A stretch of 64,000 nt of DNA from Oscillospiraceae bacterium (GTDB lineage: Bacteria; Bacillota; Clostridia; Oscillospirales; Oscillospiraceae). Below are positions 39,721-47,303 of the stretch, piece by piece (positions within the stretch are counted from its first letter, which is position 1; the number at the start of each line of letters is the position of its first letter). The stretch spans positions 62,001 to 126,000 of the forward strand of contig JAHHRV010000003.1 in assembly GCA_020025595.1 (NCBI GenBank), written 5' to 3'. The position numbers were made by a program, and so were the translations under genes. A model generated the notes under the pieces. That model did not search any database, had not been told where the DNA came from, and saw only the letters and a list, made by a program, of their open reading frames with translations.

Positions 39721-40070
39721 TGGACGAACACTCCCACGATCACGAGCTTGCTTGTGACCATGAACATGAATATATGCATCAGCACGGCATTCCTCACAGC
39801 CATGCCCATGTACACGAAAATCAAAAGGCCGTGATCAATCGGCTTGCCAGAGCCATCGGCCACCTGAACAAGGTCAAAAAGATGGTAGAAGAGGGCTATG
39901 ACTGTTCCGATGTCCTGATCCAGCTGGCGGCTGTCCGATCCGCCCTTGACAATACCGGAAAAGTGATCCTGAACGACCATATCCGCCACTGCATGGTGGA
40001 TGCCGTTGCCGCCGGCGACGAAAGCGCCATCGAGGATTTGTGTCAGGCCATTGAAAAGTTCATGAAATAA
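39721..40070 (+). CDS. CsoR/RcnR/InrS-type metal-sensing repressor with His-rich N-terminus
   Basis: 116-aa all-helical DUF156 repressor; the frame opens at the ATG at 39720/39721. The core INRLARAIGHLNKVKKMVEE and YDCSDVLIQLAAVRSALDN is diagnostic. Metal fingerprint residues are C62, H87 and C91 (spacing 25 and 4, as in CsoR C-H-C and the nickel sensor InrS). Residues 1-33 hold many histidines (DEHSHDHELACDHEHEYMHQ), rather than the short tail of CsoR, favouring Ni/Co or Zn over Cu(I). It is divergent from the His-rich/CooT operon, which it probably represses. Confidence 0.9.
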
Positions 40071-40072
40071 CC

Positions 40073-40115
40073 AATGAAGTCCTAATCTGGCATCAGATCG
40101 GGACTTCATTTTTTC
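40073..40115 (+). terminator. Terminator after the metal-sensor gene
   Basis: AATGAAGTCC (40073-40082) pairs with GGACTTCATT (40101-40110), with an inner ATCTG / CAGAT stem, then TTTTTC. Confidence 0.85.
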
Positions 40116-40160
40116 ATGCCAGTGTGATAGACTAAATCCATTAAATCTTTGAGGTGAACC

Positions 40161-40805
40161 ATGAAAACCTGTGTGATTTTTTGTGCCGCCGAATTCGACG
40201 GTCTGCTGTTGCCCATTGACAAAGATGCTCTGGTCATCGCTGCAGACGGAGGCCTGCGACATACCCAGAAGCTGGGCATTCACCCGGATGTGATTCTGGG
40301 GGATTTTGACTCACTGGGGTATATCCCCGACGACTCTCGGGTATTCCCCGTGGAAAAAGACGACACCGATGCCATGCTGGCAGTCCGGCAGGGTCTTGCC
40401 CAGGGCTGTGACAATTTTCTGTTTTACGGTGCCATGGACGGCCCCCGGCTGGATCACACCATTGCAAACTTCCAGGCCCTGGCCTTTCTTGCCGCCCACG
40501 CAGCCAGAGGTACCCTCATCGGAAGAGACTATATTGTGACGGTGGTTTCCGGTCAGACCATCTCGTTCCCGGAAACCGCTCAGGGAATTATTTCGGCGTT
40601 CTGTCTGGGCGCCGATGCCGCCGGTGTCACCATCGAGGGGCTGCAGTATCCCCTGACCGACGGTTCTCTCAGCGCCGCATTTCCTCTGGGGGTCAGCAAT
40701 CACTTTATCGGAAAGCCTGCCCGCATCCGTGTAAAAAGCGGCATGGTACTGGTCCTGTGGGACAGAGCCAACGGCCTGTGCAGCTGGGAGGACTCGGAAT
40801 GCTGA
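40161..40805 (+). CDS. thiN: Thiamine pyrophosphokinase
   Basis: Converts thiamine and ATP to TPP. The 214-aa protein has the family motifs IAADGGLRH, ILGDFDSLG, KDDTDAMLA and GAMDGPRLDHTIAN. With ThiT (31.7 kb) it completes thiamine salvage; TPP then feeds back on the thiT riboswitch. Its last seven bases overlap the start of the MocR-type gene (ATGcTGA), so they are coupled. Confidence 0.95.
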   Translation: MKTCVIFCAAEFDGLLLPIDKDALVIAADGGLRHTQKLGIHPDVILGDFDSLGYIPDDSRVFPVEKDDTDAMLAVRQGLAQGCDNFLFYGAMDGPRLDHTIANFQALAFLAAHAARGTLIGRDYIVTVVSGQTISFPETAQGIISAFCLGADAAGVTIEGLQYPLTDGSLSAAFPLGVSNHFIGKPARIRVKSGMVLVLWDRANGLCSWEDSEC

Positions 40806-42193
40806 CCTATGAGCTGCAAAAGGCGCCGGGGCTTCCCCTGTACGAATCGCTGTACCGGTGCATTCGGGAGGACATCCTCAGCGGAAAGCTGGCTCCCAAT
40901 GAAAAGCTCCCCTCCAAACGGGCCCTTGCCACCCATCTGGAAATCAGCAAGGTCACGGTGGAGGGAGCCTACGCCCAGCTGGTCGCAGAGGGCTATCTGC
41001 GCTCGGAAGAAAAGGTGGGCTATTTTGTGGAACCCACGCAGCATCTTGTCCGCACCTGCACTCCGGCACCCCTGCCCGATCCCCCTGCCCCTGTGTGGCC
41101 GGTGGATCTGACCGCCAATTCCGCCGCATCCGGCTTCCCGTTTTCCGTGTGGATGAAGCTGCAGCGGCAGGTCATGCTGGACTACGGGGATAAGCTGCTG
41201 GCTCCCCTGCCCAGCCAGGGCTATCAGGAACTGCGCCAGGCCATCGCCAACCACCTGTCCGCCTTTCGGAATATGCAGGTGGACCCCCGAAACATCCTCA
41301 TCGGTGCAGGTACGGACTTTCTGTACAATCTGCTGCTGCAGCTGCTGGGCAGAGACAAAATCTACGCCGTAGAGGACCCGGGTTACCAGAAAATCCGCCA
41401 GATCTATGCAGCAGGCGGTGTCGAATGCATCAGCGCCCCCACAGACGAGCAGGGTGTCATCCCCCAGCAGCTGGGCAGCGCACAGGTGCTGCACTGCTCC
41501 CCCAACCACCACTTCCCCACCGGCATCGTCACCCCGGCAAAGCGGCGGCAGCAGCTGCTGCAGTGGGCATCCCGGCAGACAGACCGCTGGCTCATTGAGG
41601 ACGATTACGACTCTGAATTTCGCTTTCACGCCCACCCGGTCCCCACGCTGCAGGCCATGGACCGGTCCGGGCGGGTCATTTACATGAACACCTTTTCCAA
41701 GAGCCTTGCACCGTCCATTCGTATCAGCTACATGGTTCTGCCCCCGCAGCTGATGGACGAATTTCGCCGGAAGCTGGGCTTTTACAGCTGTACTGTCCCC
41801 AGCTTCGAGCAGTACACCCTGGCAAGGTTCCTTTCCCAGGGTCATTTTGAAAAACACATCAACCGGATGCGCAAATTCTACCGCAGCCGCCGGAATCTGG
41901 TGACCGCAGCCCTACGCAGCTGCCCCTTCTCCGACAAAATCACTATCCTGGAGCAGGATGCAGGACTGCATTTTCTCCTCCGGGTGGACACCCGCCGTTC
42001 CGATGCCGAACTGGTTTCGCTCTGCGCCCGGGCAGGCATTCATATCAAAGCCCTGAGCGAGTACTACCAGCACACGCCGCCGGACTGGGCTGCCCACTGT
42101 CTGGTGGTCAACTACACCGGCCTTCAGGAGGAAAACCTGCAGGGCGCAATTTCCCAGTTGAGTAAAATTCTTGAAAATACCCCAAATTTGTGA
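40799..42193 (+). CDS. MocR/PdxR family regulator (GntR HTH fused to aminotransferase domain)
   Basis: 464 aa. The N-terminal GntR winged helix (LYESLYRCIREDILSG, then LPSKRALATHLEISKVTVE) is followed by a fold-type I aminotransferase domain with the PLP lysine in YMNTFSKSLAPSIRISY and LIEDDYDSEFRF. ATG 40799 is preferred for GGGAGG upstream; an in-frame start at 40757 lies inside thiN. PdxR members activate PLP synthesis, others GABA or taurine use; no pdxST is nearby, so the target is unknown. Coupling to thiN suggests a vitamin link, which is inference. Confidence 0.9.
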   Translation: MLTYELQKAPGLPLYESLYRCIREDILSGKLAPNEKLPSKRALATHLEISKVTVEGAYAQLVAEGYLRSEEKVGYFVEPTQHLVRTCTPAPLPDPPAPVWPVDLTANSAASGFPFSVWMKLQRQVMLDYGDKLLAPLPSQGYQELRQAIANHLSAFRNMQVDPRNILIGAGTDFLYNLLLQLLGRDKIYAVEDPGYQKIRQIYAAGGVECISAPTDEQGVIPQQLGSAQVLHCSPNHHFPTGIVTPAKRRQQLLQWASRQTDRWLIEDDYDSEFRFHAHPVPTLQAMDRSGRVIYMNTFSKSLAPSIRISYMVLPPQLMDEFRRKLGFYSCTVPSFEQYTLARFLSQGHFEKHINRMRKFYRSRRNLVTAALRSCPFSDKITILEQDAGLHFLLRVDTRRSDAELVSLCARAGIHIKALSEYYQHTPPDWAAHCLVVNYTGLQEENLQGAISQLSKILENTPNL

Positions 42194-42199
42194 TATGAT
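42171..42199 (+). promoter_or_regulatory. Promoter of the lipoprotein gene
   Basis: TTGAAA (42171-42176), 17-base spacer, TATGAT (42194-42199), overlapping the end of the MocR gene. Confidence 0.65.
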
Positions 42200-42237
42200 A
42201 GGACAAATTCTCAAATAATGGGAAAAGGAGCCTTAAC

Positions 42238-43359
42238 ATGAAGAAAACCAGTCTGCTGCTGGCAGTATTATTGACATTCAGCCTGCTTTCCGGCTGCGGC
42301 GATCAGGAAACCCCCGCTGAAACCACCGTTCCTGTCACCACCGCACCCCAGCAAACCACCGCCCCCACCACGCTCCCCACCGAGCCGCCGGCTCCCGTGG
42401 TCATCGATTTCAAGCTGGAGCTGCCCGAGGGCTTTGAGCTTTCCCTGGTGCAGGACAACATTCAGGTGTTCTCCAGCCCCAAATCTCCCAGAGACCCTTC
42501 CTATGTCTCTGTCCAGATTCTCCCCCGGGACGAATCCGTGCTGACCATGGACACCACACAGATGATTCACCGAATCCTCGAGCCTGTGGTTGTGGAAACT
42601 CCCGAGATCGAATCCAGCACTCCTTCTGCTGAAACCACCGCAGAAGAAACCACCGAGCCGGAGGAAACCACTCAGCCCGAAGAAACCACCGAACCTCAGG
42701 AGGCTCCCGAGCCCTTTGTCAAATTCCTGGAGCCTGCCATCGTGGACGAATGGGACGCCGTCTTTACCGACTATGTCCAGTCCTATGACAACTACACCAG
42801 CCACACCTATCGCTACGAAGTCGTCACCACGGATGCAAACTATGTCTTCTCCTTCTGCGACGGCACCGATGATAACGAGTGGCTGGACGCATTTGAAGAA
42901 GCCTCCCACGACATTGACCTGATTCTGGACACCGAAGGCATGGAGCTGGACTACAGCCAGCTTACCCCCTATGTGCTGCGCTCCGGTCTGAGCATCCACG
43001 CAGAAGAAGGTCTCGAGTCCCACGATGCCCAGGGCTTCTCCGACGCTCTGGCCAACCGCAATGTGCTGATCCTCACCATGGGAGATGACAAGGTCAGCAA
43101 CAACCTGACCGAGATGGATCTGCACGACTATGCAGACCTGGTAGCCAAGTCCAACGATCTGGAAACATTCCAGGAGGATATGTACGGCAACCTGTTCACC
43201 ACCTTCTATTCCCGTGACGAAGCAGGTCTTGAATACTACAACATGATCTGCGTCAAGGAAACCACGGACAGCTTCTGGGTATGCCAGATGACCTGCCTTG
43301 CAAAGGATCAGGTGAGCTATGCAAAGGCCTTCCCCCTGTGGGCATCCAGCATCAAGTAA
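42238..43359 (+). CDS. Lipoprotein of unknown function
   Basis: 373 aa. A lipoprotein signal ends in LLSGC (Cys20). A Thr/Pro/Glu-rich linker (about 22-60) and a second low-complexity stretch (TTEPEETTQPEETTEPQEA, about 140-157) interrupt the globular part. No domain is recognised; the C-terminal half (VLILTMGDDKVSNNLTEMD, then YYNMICVKETTDSFWVCQ) looks like a mixed alpha/beta fold common in small Firmicute lipoproteins. It should face the outside of the membrane. It is monocistronic. Confidence 0.8.
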   Translation: MKKTSLLLAVLLTFSLLSGCGDQETPAETTVPVTTAPQQTTAPTTLPTEPPAPVVIDFKLELPEGFELSLVQDNIQVFSSPKSPRDPSYVSVQILPRDESVLTMDTTQMIHRILEPVVVETPEIESSTPSAETTAEETTEPEETTQPEETTEPQEAPEPFVKFLEPAIVDEWDAVFTDYVQSYDNYTSHTYRYEVVTTDANYVFSFCDGTDDNEWLDAFEEASHDIDLILDTEGMELDYSQLTPYVLRSGLSIHAEEGLESHDAQGFSDALANRNVLILTMGDDKVSNNLTEMDLHDYADLVAKSNDLETFQEDMYGNLFTTFYSRDEAGLEYYNMICVKETTDSFWVCQMTCLAKDQVSYAKAFPLWASSIK

Positions 43360-43374
43360 AAGATACATAAAAAC

Positions 43375-43406
43375 AAAAGCGGCGCCCATGAGGGTGCCGC
43401 TTTTTG
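43375..43406. terminator. Bidirectional terminator between the lipoprotein and CBS genes
   Basis: AAAAGCGGCGCCC (43375-43387), loop ATGA, GGGTGCCGCTTTTT (from 43392), with one G-U pair. Confidence 0.88.
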
Positions 43407-43414
43407 ATTTCTAT

Positions 43415-43828
43415 TCAGTCTTCTGAGAAAAGCTGCTGCTGACAGTATTTGATGATGGCTCTGCGGGTGACGATGCCGATGAACGCGCCCTTGTCATCAA
43501 CAACGGGGACGAAGTTCTGGCTTGCGGCACGGTCGATCAAATCATGCATGGAGGTGTTGACCTTTACGGGAATATAATCCTTGCGGTGTACGATTTCCAT
43601 GATCCGGTGTGCTTCTGCCTGGCGCATATCCATGTAGCAAAGGTTTTTGATTGCCCAGAGCAGGTCTCCTTCGGATAAGGTTCCGCAATATTCTCCCCGT
43701 TTGTTCACGATGGGCAGCGAAGTGTATCCGGCGCTCTCCATCCGTTCCAACGCCTGACGCAGCGTGTAGTCTGCATGCAAATGGGCACACATGGCTTTGG
43801 GTGTAAGAAAAAACAGGATGTTGTTCAT
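43415..43828 (-). CDS. Stand-alone CBS-pair protein
   Basis: 137 aa made only of two CBS motifs (TLRQALERMESAGYTSLPIV, then VNTSMHDLIDRAASQNFVPVVDDKGAFIGIVTRR). It is probably a nucleotide-sensing regulator. Size and layout recall the c-di-AMP-binding DarB/CbpB proteins of Firmicutes, and gdpP in this window shows that c-di-AMP is used; the assignment is tentative. Its leader carries a strong hairpin. Confidence 0.85.
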   Translation of the reverse strand: MNNILFFLTPKAMCAHLHADYTLRQALERMESAGYTSLPIVNKRGEYCGTLSEGDLLWAIKNLCYMDMRQAEAHRIMEIVHRKDYIPVKVNTSMHDLIDRAASQNFVPVVDDKGAFIGIVTRRAIIKYCQQQLFSED

Positions 43829-43846
43829 AGGTGCTCCTTTATAAAC

Positions 43847-43890
43847 CCGGCTATTACAAGCCGGGTGTCGCTGCTTATATTATAGCACAA
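43847..43890 (-). promoter_or_regulatory. Promoter and leader hairpin of the CBS gene
   Basis: Reverse strand: extended -10 TGCTATAAT at about 43878-43886, with no good -35. ACCCGGCT / AGCCGGGT forms a leader hairpin at about 43847-43868, just before the AAGGAGC. Confidence 0.5.
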
Positions 43891-43944
43891 CACGCCCTCA
43901 TAAGCACATAAATTTTTTATGAATTCCACCCAGTGTATTCCAAA

Positions 43945-43972
43945 TTTGCCCAGCGCTTTTTGGTCATATATT
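43945..43972 (+). promoter_or_regulatory. Candidate promoter of the hemolysin III leader
   Basis: TTTGCC (43945-43950), 16-base spacer, TATATT (43967-43972). Transcription from here would begin just before the structured leader at 43985. Confidence 0.5.
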
Positions 43973-43984
43973 CCAACTACCCCT

Positions 43985-44054
43985 GGTTCTCTCCGTTGGA
44001 GAAGGGAATTCTACCAGCCGTTCCCGGTAGATTCCCACCGGTAGAGAACCTTTT
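43985..44054 (+). ncRNA. Structured leader RNA upstream of hemolysin III
   Basis: An outer stem GGTTCTCT (43985-43992) / AGAGAACC (44043-44050) encloses GGGAATTCTACC / GGTAGATTCCC (44004-44015 with 44026-44036, one bulge). Two alternative hairpins compete: TCTCC gtt GGAGA (43990-44002) and CCGGT / ACCGG (44024-44041). TTTT follows the outer stem. The mutually exclusive folds suggest an attenuator or riboswitch-like element of unknown class. Confidence 0.5.
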
Positions 44055-44104
44055 GACGGGTTCTGTGATAAGATAAAGTCATCAAAGATCCCGGAGGTAA
44101 TCTT

Positions 44105-44779
44105 ATGCAGAAGCGAATTAGACTGAGTGATCGGGTATTACCTGATTATACTTTTGCCGAAGAACTGACCAATACCCTGACCCACGCCATCGGCGGACTG
44201 GGCGGTATCGCAGCTCTGGTGCTGTGCGTCATCAAGGCTGCCACCTATCACGGCCCCACCGAGGTTGTGGCCGCCGCAATCTACGGCAGCTGCCTGATCA
44301 TCCTGTATAGCATTTCCAGCATCTATCACGCCTGGAAGCCCAACATGACAAAAAAGGTGCTGCAGGTTCTGGATCACTGCGCCATCTACTTCCTGATTGC
44401 AGGCAGCTACACCATCATCTCTCTGGGTGCCATCCGCAGAGCTTCTCCCGCCCTGGGCTGGAGCATCTTCGCCATGGAGTGGGCGTTGTGCGCCATCGCC
44501 ACCACACTCACTGCCATTGACCTGCACAAATACCAGGTCTTTTCCATGGTCTGCTACATCGGCATGGGCTGGGCGGTGCTGCCGTTCATGAAGATCCTGT
44601 GGCAGATCCTGACTCCCACCGGTTTTTACCTGCTGCTGTTCGGCGGAATCGCATACACCATCGGCGCTGTGCTCTACAGCATCGGCTCCAAGGTTCGGTG
44701 GATGCATTCTGTGTTCCATGTATTCGTGGTGCTGGGCAGCGTGCTGCACTTCCTGGCATTTTATTTCTACAGTATGTAA
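44105..44779 (+). CDS. Hemolysin III family protein (YqfA/PAQR type)
   Basis: 224-aa membrane protein with seven helices. The family marks are FAEELTNTLTHAIGG, SISSIYHAWKP and VLDHCAIYFLIAGSYTI, and the C-terminal His pair in WMHSVFHVFVVLGSVLHF. The serine/aspartate/three-histidine set is that of PAQR-type hydrolases. Despite the name, membrane-energy or lipid-related roles are more likely. An unusual structured leader precedes it. Confidence 0.92.
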   Translation: MQKRIRLSDRVLPDYTFAEELTNTLTHAIGGLGGIAALVLCVIKAATYHGPTEVVAAAIYGSCLIILYSISSIYHAWKPNMTKKVLQVLDHCAIYFLIAGSYTIISLGAIRRASPALGWSIFAMEWALCAIATTLTAIDLHKYQVFSMVCYIGMGWAVLPFMKILWQILTPTGFYLLLFGGIAYTIGAVLYSIGSKVRWMHSVFHVFVVLGSVLHFLAFYFYSM

Positions 44780-44797
44780 TCAGCCTGAAACAGACAA

Positions 44798-44834
44798 AAG
44801 GAGCGCTGCCATGTGCAGCGCTCCTTCTTTTTTA
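44798..44834. terminator. Bidirectional terminator between hemolysin III and ftsH
   Basis: AAGGAGCGCTGC (44798-44809) pairs perfectly with GCAGCGCTCCTT (44815-44826) around five bases; CTTTTTT follows on the plus strand. Confidence 0.92.
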
Positions 44835-46709
44835 CTTTTCTTCGTTGTCAGAAACAGAGTCGAACAGGGACGGCTTTGCATCGGCGTCCACAGTTTTGCC
44901 TTCCATGCAGTCATAGAACTGCTGGCCGGACATCACTTCGTGTTCCACCAGGAAGTCTGCCACCTGATTCAGCTTGTCCATATTGTCGGAAATGATTCCG
45001 CGGCACTGGGCATAGGCCTTATCGATCAGTTTCTTGACCTCGTCATCGATGACACCGGCTACCTTTTCCGAGTAGCTCTTGGTCTTGCCGTAGCTTCCGC
45101 CGATGAATACCTCATCATCAGAGCTGTAGGAAACCGTACCCACGGCCTCGCACATACCGTACTTGGCAACCATATCACGGGCCAGCTGAGAGGCTCTGTC
45201 AATGTCGTTGGATGCACCGGAAGAGATATCGCCGAAGACCAGATCCTCCGCCACGCGGCCGCCCAGAAGTCCCACGATATTCTCGTACATTTCGTTTCTG
45301 GTCACATGGGTGGATTCTTCCTTCGGCATACTCCAGGTCAGACCCAGAGCCTGACCGCGGGGAATCACGCTGATCTGGTGCACCGGATCATGGGTGGGCA
45401 GGTGATACATGGCTACTGCATGACCGGCCTCGTGAACGGCAGTCAGCCGGATATCACGGGCGTTGCGCAGACGGCTGCGCTTTTCGGGGCCTGCGATCAC
45501 CTTCATCATTGCCTCGTCCATGTCAGACATATTGATGACGGGACGGTCTGCACGGGTGGCAAGGATGGCAGCTTCGTTCAGCAGGTTCTGCAGATCGGCA
45601 CCGGTAAAGCCGGTGGTCGCCATGGCAATGGTCTTCAGGGAAACATCCTCTCCCAGACGCTTATCCCGTGCGTGAACCTTCAGAATCTCTTCACGGCCCT
45701 TGGAATCGGGAACACCCACAAAGATCTCACGGTCAAAACGACCGGGACGACGCAGAGCCGGGTCCAGAATGTCGGGACGGTTGGTTGCTGCCAGGACGAT
45801 AACGCCCTCGTTCTTGCCGAAACCATCCATCTCTACCAGCATCTGGTTCAGGGTCTGTTCCTTTTCATCGTGACCGCCGCCTACGCCGGAACCACGCTTG
45901 CGGCCCACGGCATCGATTTCGTCGATGAAGATGATGGCAGGAGCCACCTTCTTGGCCTGGTCAAACAGGTCACGGACACGGCTTGCGCCGACGCCCACAT
46001 ACATCTCCACGAAATCAGAACCGGAGATGGACAAAAACTGTACATCTGCCTCGCCGGCGACTGCTCTTGCAAGCAGGGTCTTGCCGGTGCCGGGAGGGCC
46101 AACCAGCAGAATACCATGGGGAATCCGGGCACCCATCTGGTTGAATTTCTGGGGATTTCTGAGGAAATCCACCACTTCCTGAAGCTCTGCCTTCTCTTCG
46201 TCCGCACCTGCCACATCGTCGAATGTGACCTTGCGGCCGTCGGGCACGCCCAGAACGGTGCGGGCCTTGCCGAAGTTGTTCAGGGGATTGTTGCCGCTGA
46301 TCTTGCTCATCATCAGGAACCAGACCAGAAGCAGGATGCCACCCACAATCAGCAGGGGCATGATCAGGTCGTATGCACTGCTGGTCTGTACAGGCAGGAA
46401 GGTATAGCTTTCCAGGATGCCGGATTCACTCTGGTTGTGGATGATTTCATCCAGATCCGCATGGAAAATGCTCTGATCGCCCAGCGAGCAGACCAGCTTC
46501 TTTTCTCCCTTGTACGGCTCGTGCAGCTCCAGCTGGATTTTATCGCCCTGAACGGTGAAGCTCTTGACCTGTTCATTCTTGAACAGCTCCACAATCTGGG
46601 AATAGGCCAGATTGTTCCGCCCCATTCCGAATGCGCCGGAGATCCAGCTGAACAGCAGGAACAGTACCACAATGTATACTACAAATGGTAAGAATTTACG
46701 AGTTTTCAA
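44832..46709 (-). CDS. ftsH: ATP-dependent zinc metalloprotease FtsH
   Basis: Membrane AAA+ protease for quality control. The 625-aa protein has TM1 (about 8-26), a small extracellular domain, TM2 (about 114-136), then the AAA module: Walker A GPPGTGKTLLARAVA, pore FVEMYVGVGAS, Walker B IIFIDEIDAVG and SRH ATNRPDILDPALRRPGRFDR. The protease domain has HEAGH. It is last in gdpP-rplI-dnaB-tilS-hpt-ftsH. Confidence 0.97.
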   Translation of the reverse strand: MKTRKFLPFVVYIVVLFLLFSWISGAFGMGRNNLAYSQIVELFKNEQVKSFTVQGDKIQLELHEPYKGEKKLVCSLGDQSIFHADLDEIIHNQSESGILESYTFLPVQTSSAYDLIMPLLIVGGILLLVWFLMMSKISGNNPLNNFGKARTVLGVPDGRKVTFDDVAGADEEKAELQEVVDFLRNPQKFNQMGARIPHGILLVGPPGTGKTLLARAVAGEADVQFLSISGSDFVEMYVGVGASRVRDLFDQAKKVAPAIIFIDEIDAVGRKRGSGVGGGHDEKEQTLNQMLVEMDGFGKNEGVIVLAATNRPDILDPALRRPGRFDREIFVGVPDSKGREEILKVHARDKRLGEDVSLKTIAMATTGFTGADLQNLLNEAAILATRADRPVINMSDMDEAMMKVIAGPEKRSRLRNARDIRLTAVHEAGHAVAMYHLPTHDPVHQISVIPRGQALGLTWSMPKEESTHVTRNEMYENIVGLLGGRVAEDLVFGDISSGASNDIDRASQLARDMVAKYGMCEAVGTVSYSSDDEVFIGGSYGKTKSYSEKVAGVIDDEVKKLIDKAYAQCRGIISDNMDKLNQVADFLVEHEVMSGQQFYDCMEGKTVDADAKPSLFDSVSDNEEK

Positions 46710-46724
46710 ATTGATTGTTGCTCC

Positions 46725-47270
46725 TTACTTATTTTCGTAAGCCTCGGGCTTGAGAATACCTACATAAGGCAGGTTACGATAGTGCTCGTTGTAGTCCAGA
46801 CCATAGCCAACCACAAACTCATTGGGGATCACAAAGCCGGTGTAGTCAGCCTTCAGGGTGATCTCGGGCTTGCGTCCGGAGGGCTTGTCCAGCAGGGTGC
46901 AGATCTTCAGCGATGCAGGATTCTTCTCCAGCAGGTGGTGATAGGTGTAGTCCAGAGAGCTGCCGGTGTCGAAGATATCCTCCAGGATCACCACATGGCG
47001 ACCGGTAATATCAGCAGAAACATCCTTCTTTACGACCATCTTGCCGGTGGATTCGGTGCCGGCATAGGAAGAGATCCACATAAAGTCCAGCTGGCAGGGC
47101 ACATCAACGGCACGGATCATGTCTGCGTAGAATACCACAACGCCCTTCAGAACACCCACGAAAATGGGATCTTTTCCGGCATATTCCTTAGACAGCTCCT
47201 TACCAAGCTCTGCAATACGGGACTTGATCTGTTCCTCAGTTAACAAGACTTTCTGAATATCATTTTGCAT
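46725..47270 (-). CDS. hpt: Hypoxanthine phosphoribosyltransferase
   Basis: Salvages hypoxanthine/guanine with PRPP. The 181-aa protein has the PRPP loop VVILEDIFDTGSSLDY and the family's IFVGVLKGVVVFYADMIR. The tilS-hpt-ftsH order is the classic Firmicute arrangement. Confidence 0.96.
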   Translation of the reverse strand: MQNDIQKVLLTEEQIKSRIAELGKELSKEYAGKDPIFVGVLKGVVVFYADMIRAVDVPCQLDFMWISSYAGTESTGKMVVKKDVSADITGRHVVILEDIFDTGSSLDYTYHHLLEKNPASLKICTLLDKPSGRKPEITLKADYTGFVIPNEFVVGYGLDYNEHYRNLPYVGILKPEAYENK

Positions 47271-47303
47271 ATTGCTTTAGCCTCACTTCAAAGTATTTTT
47301 ATT

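Noticed and set aside
43415..43828. Assignment of the CBS protein as DarB/CbpB
   Set aside because: Only size and domain layout agree; no specific c-di-AMP-binding residues could be confirmed, so it is left as a CBS-pair protein.
44718..46691. 657-codon open frame on the plus strand
   Set aside because: Antisense shadow of ftsH and overlapping the hemolysin III end; composition is implausible and no start signal is present.
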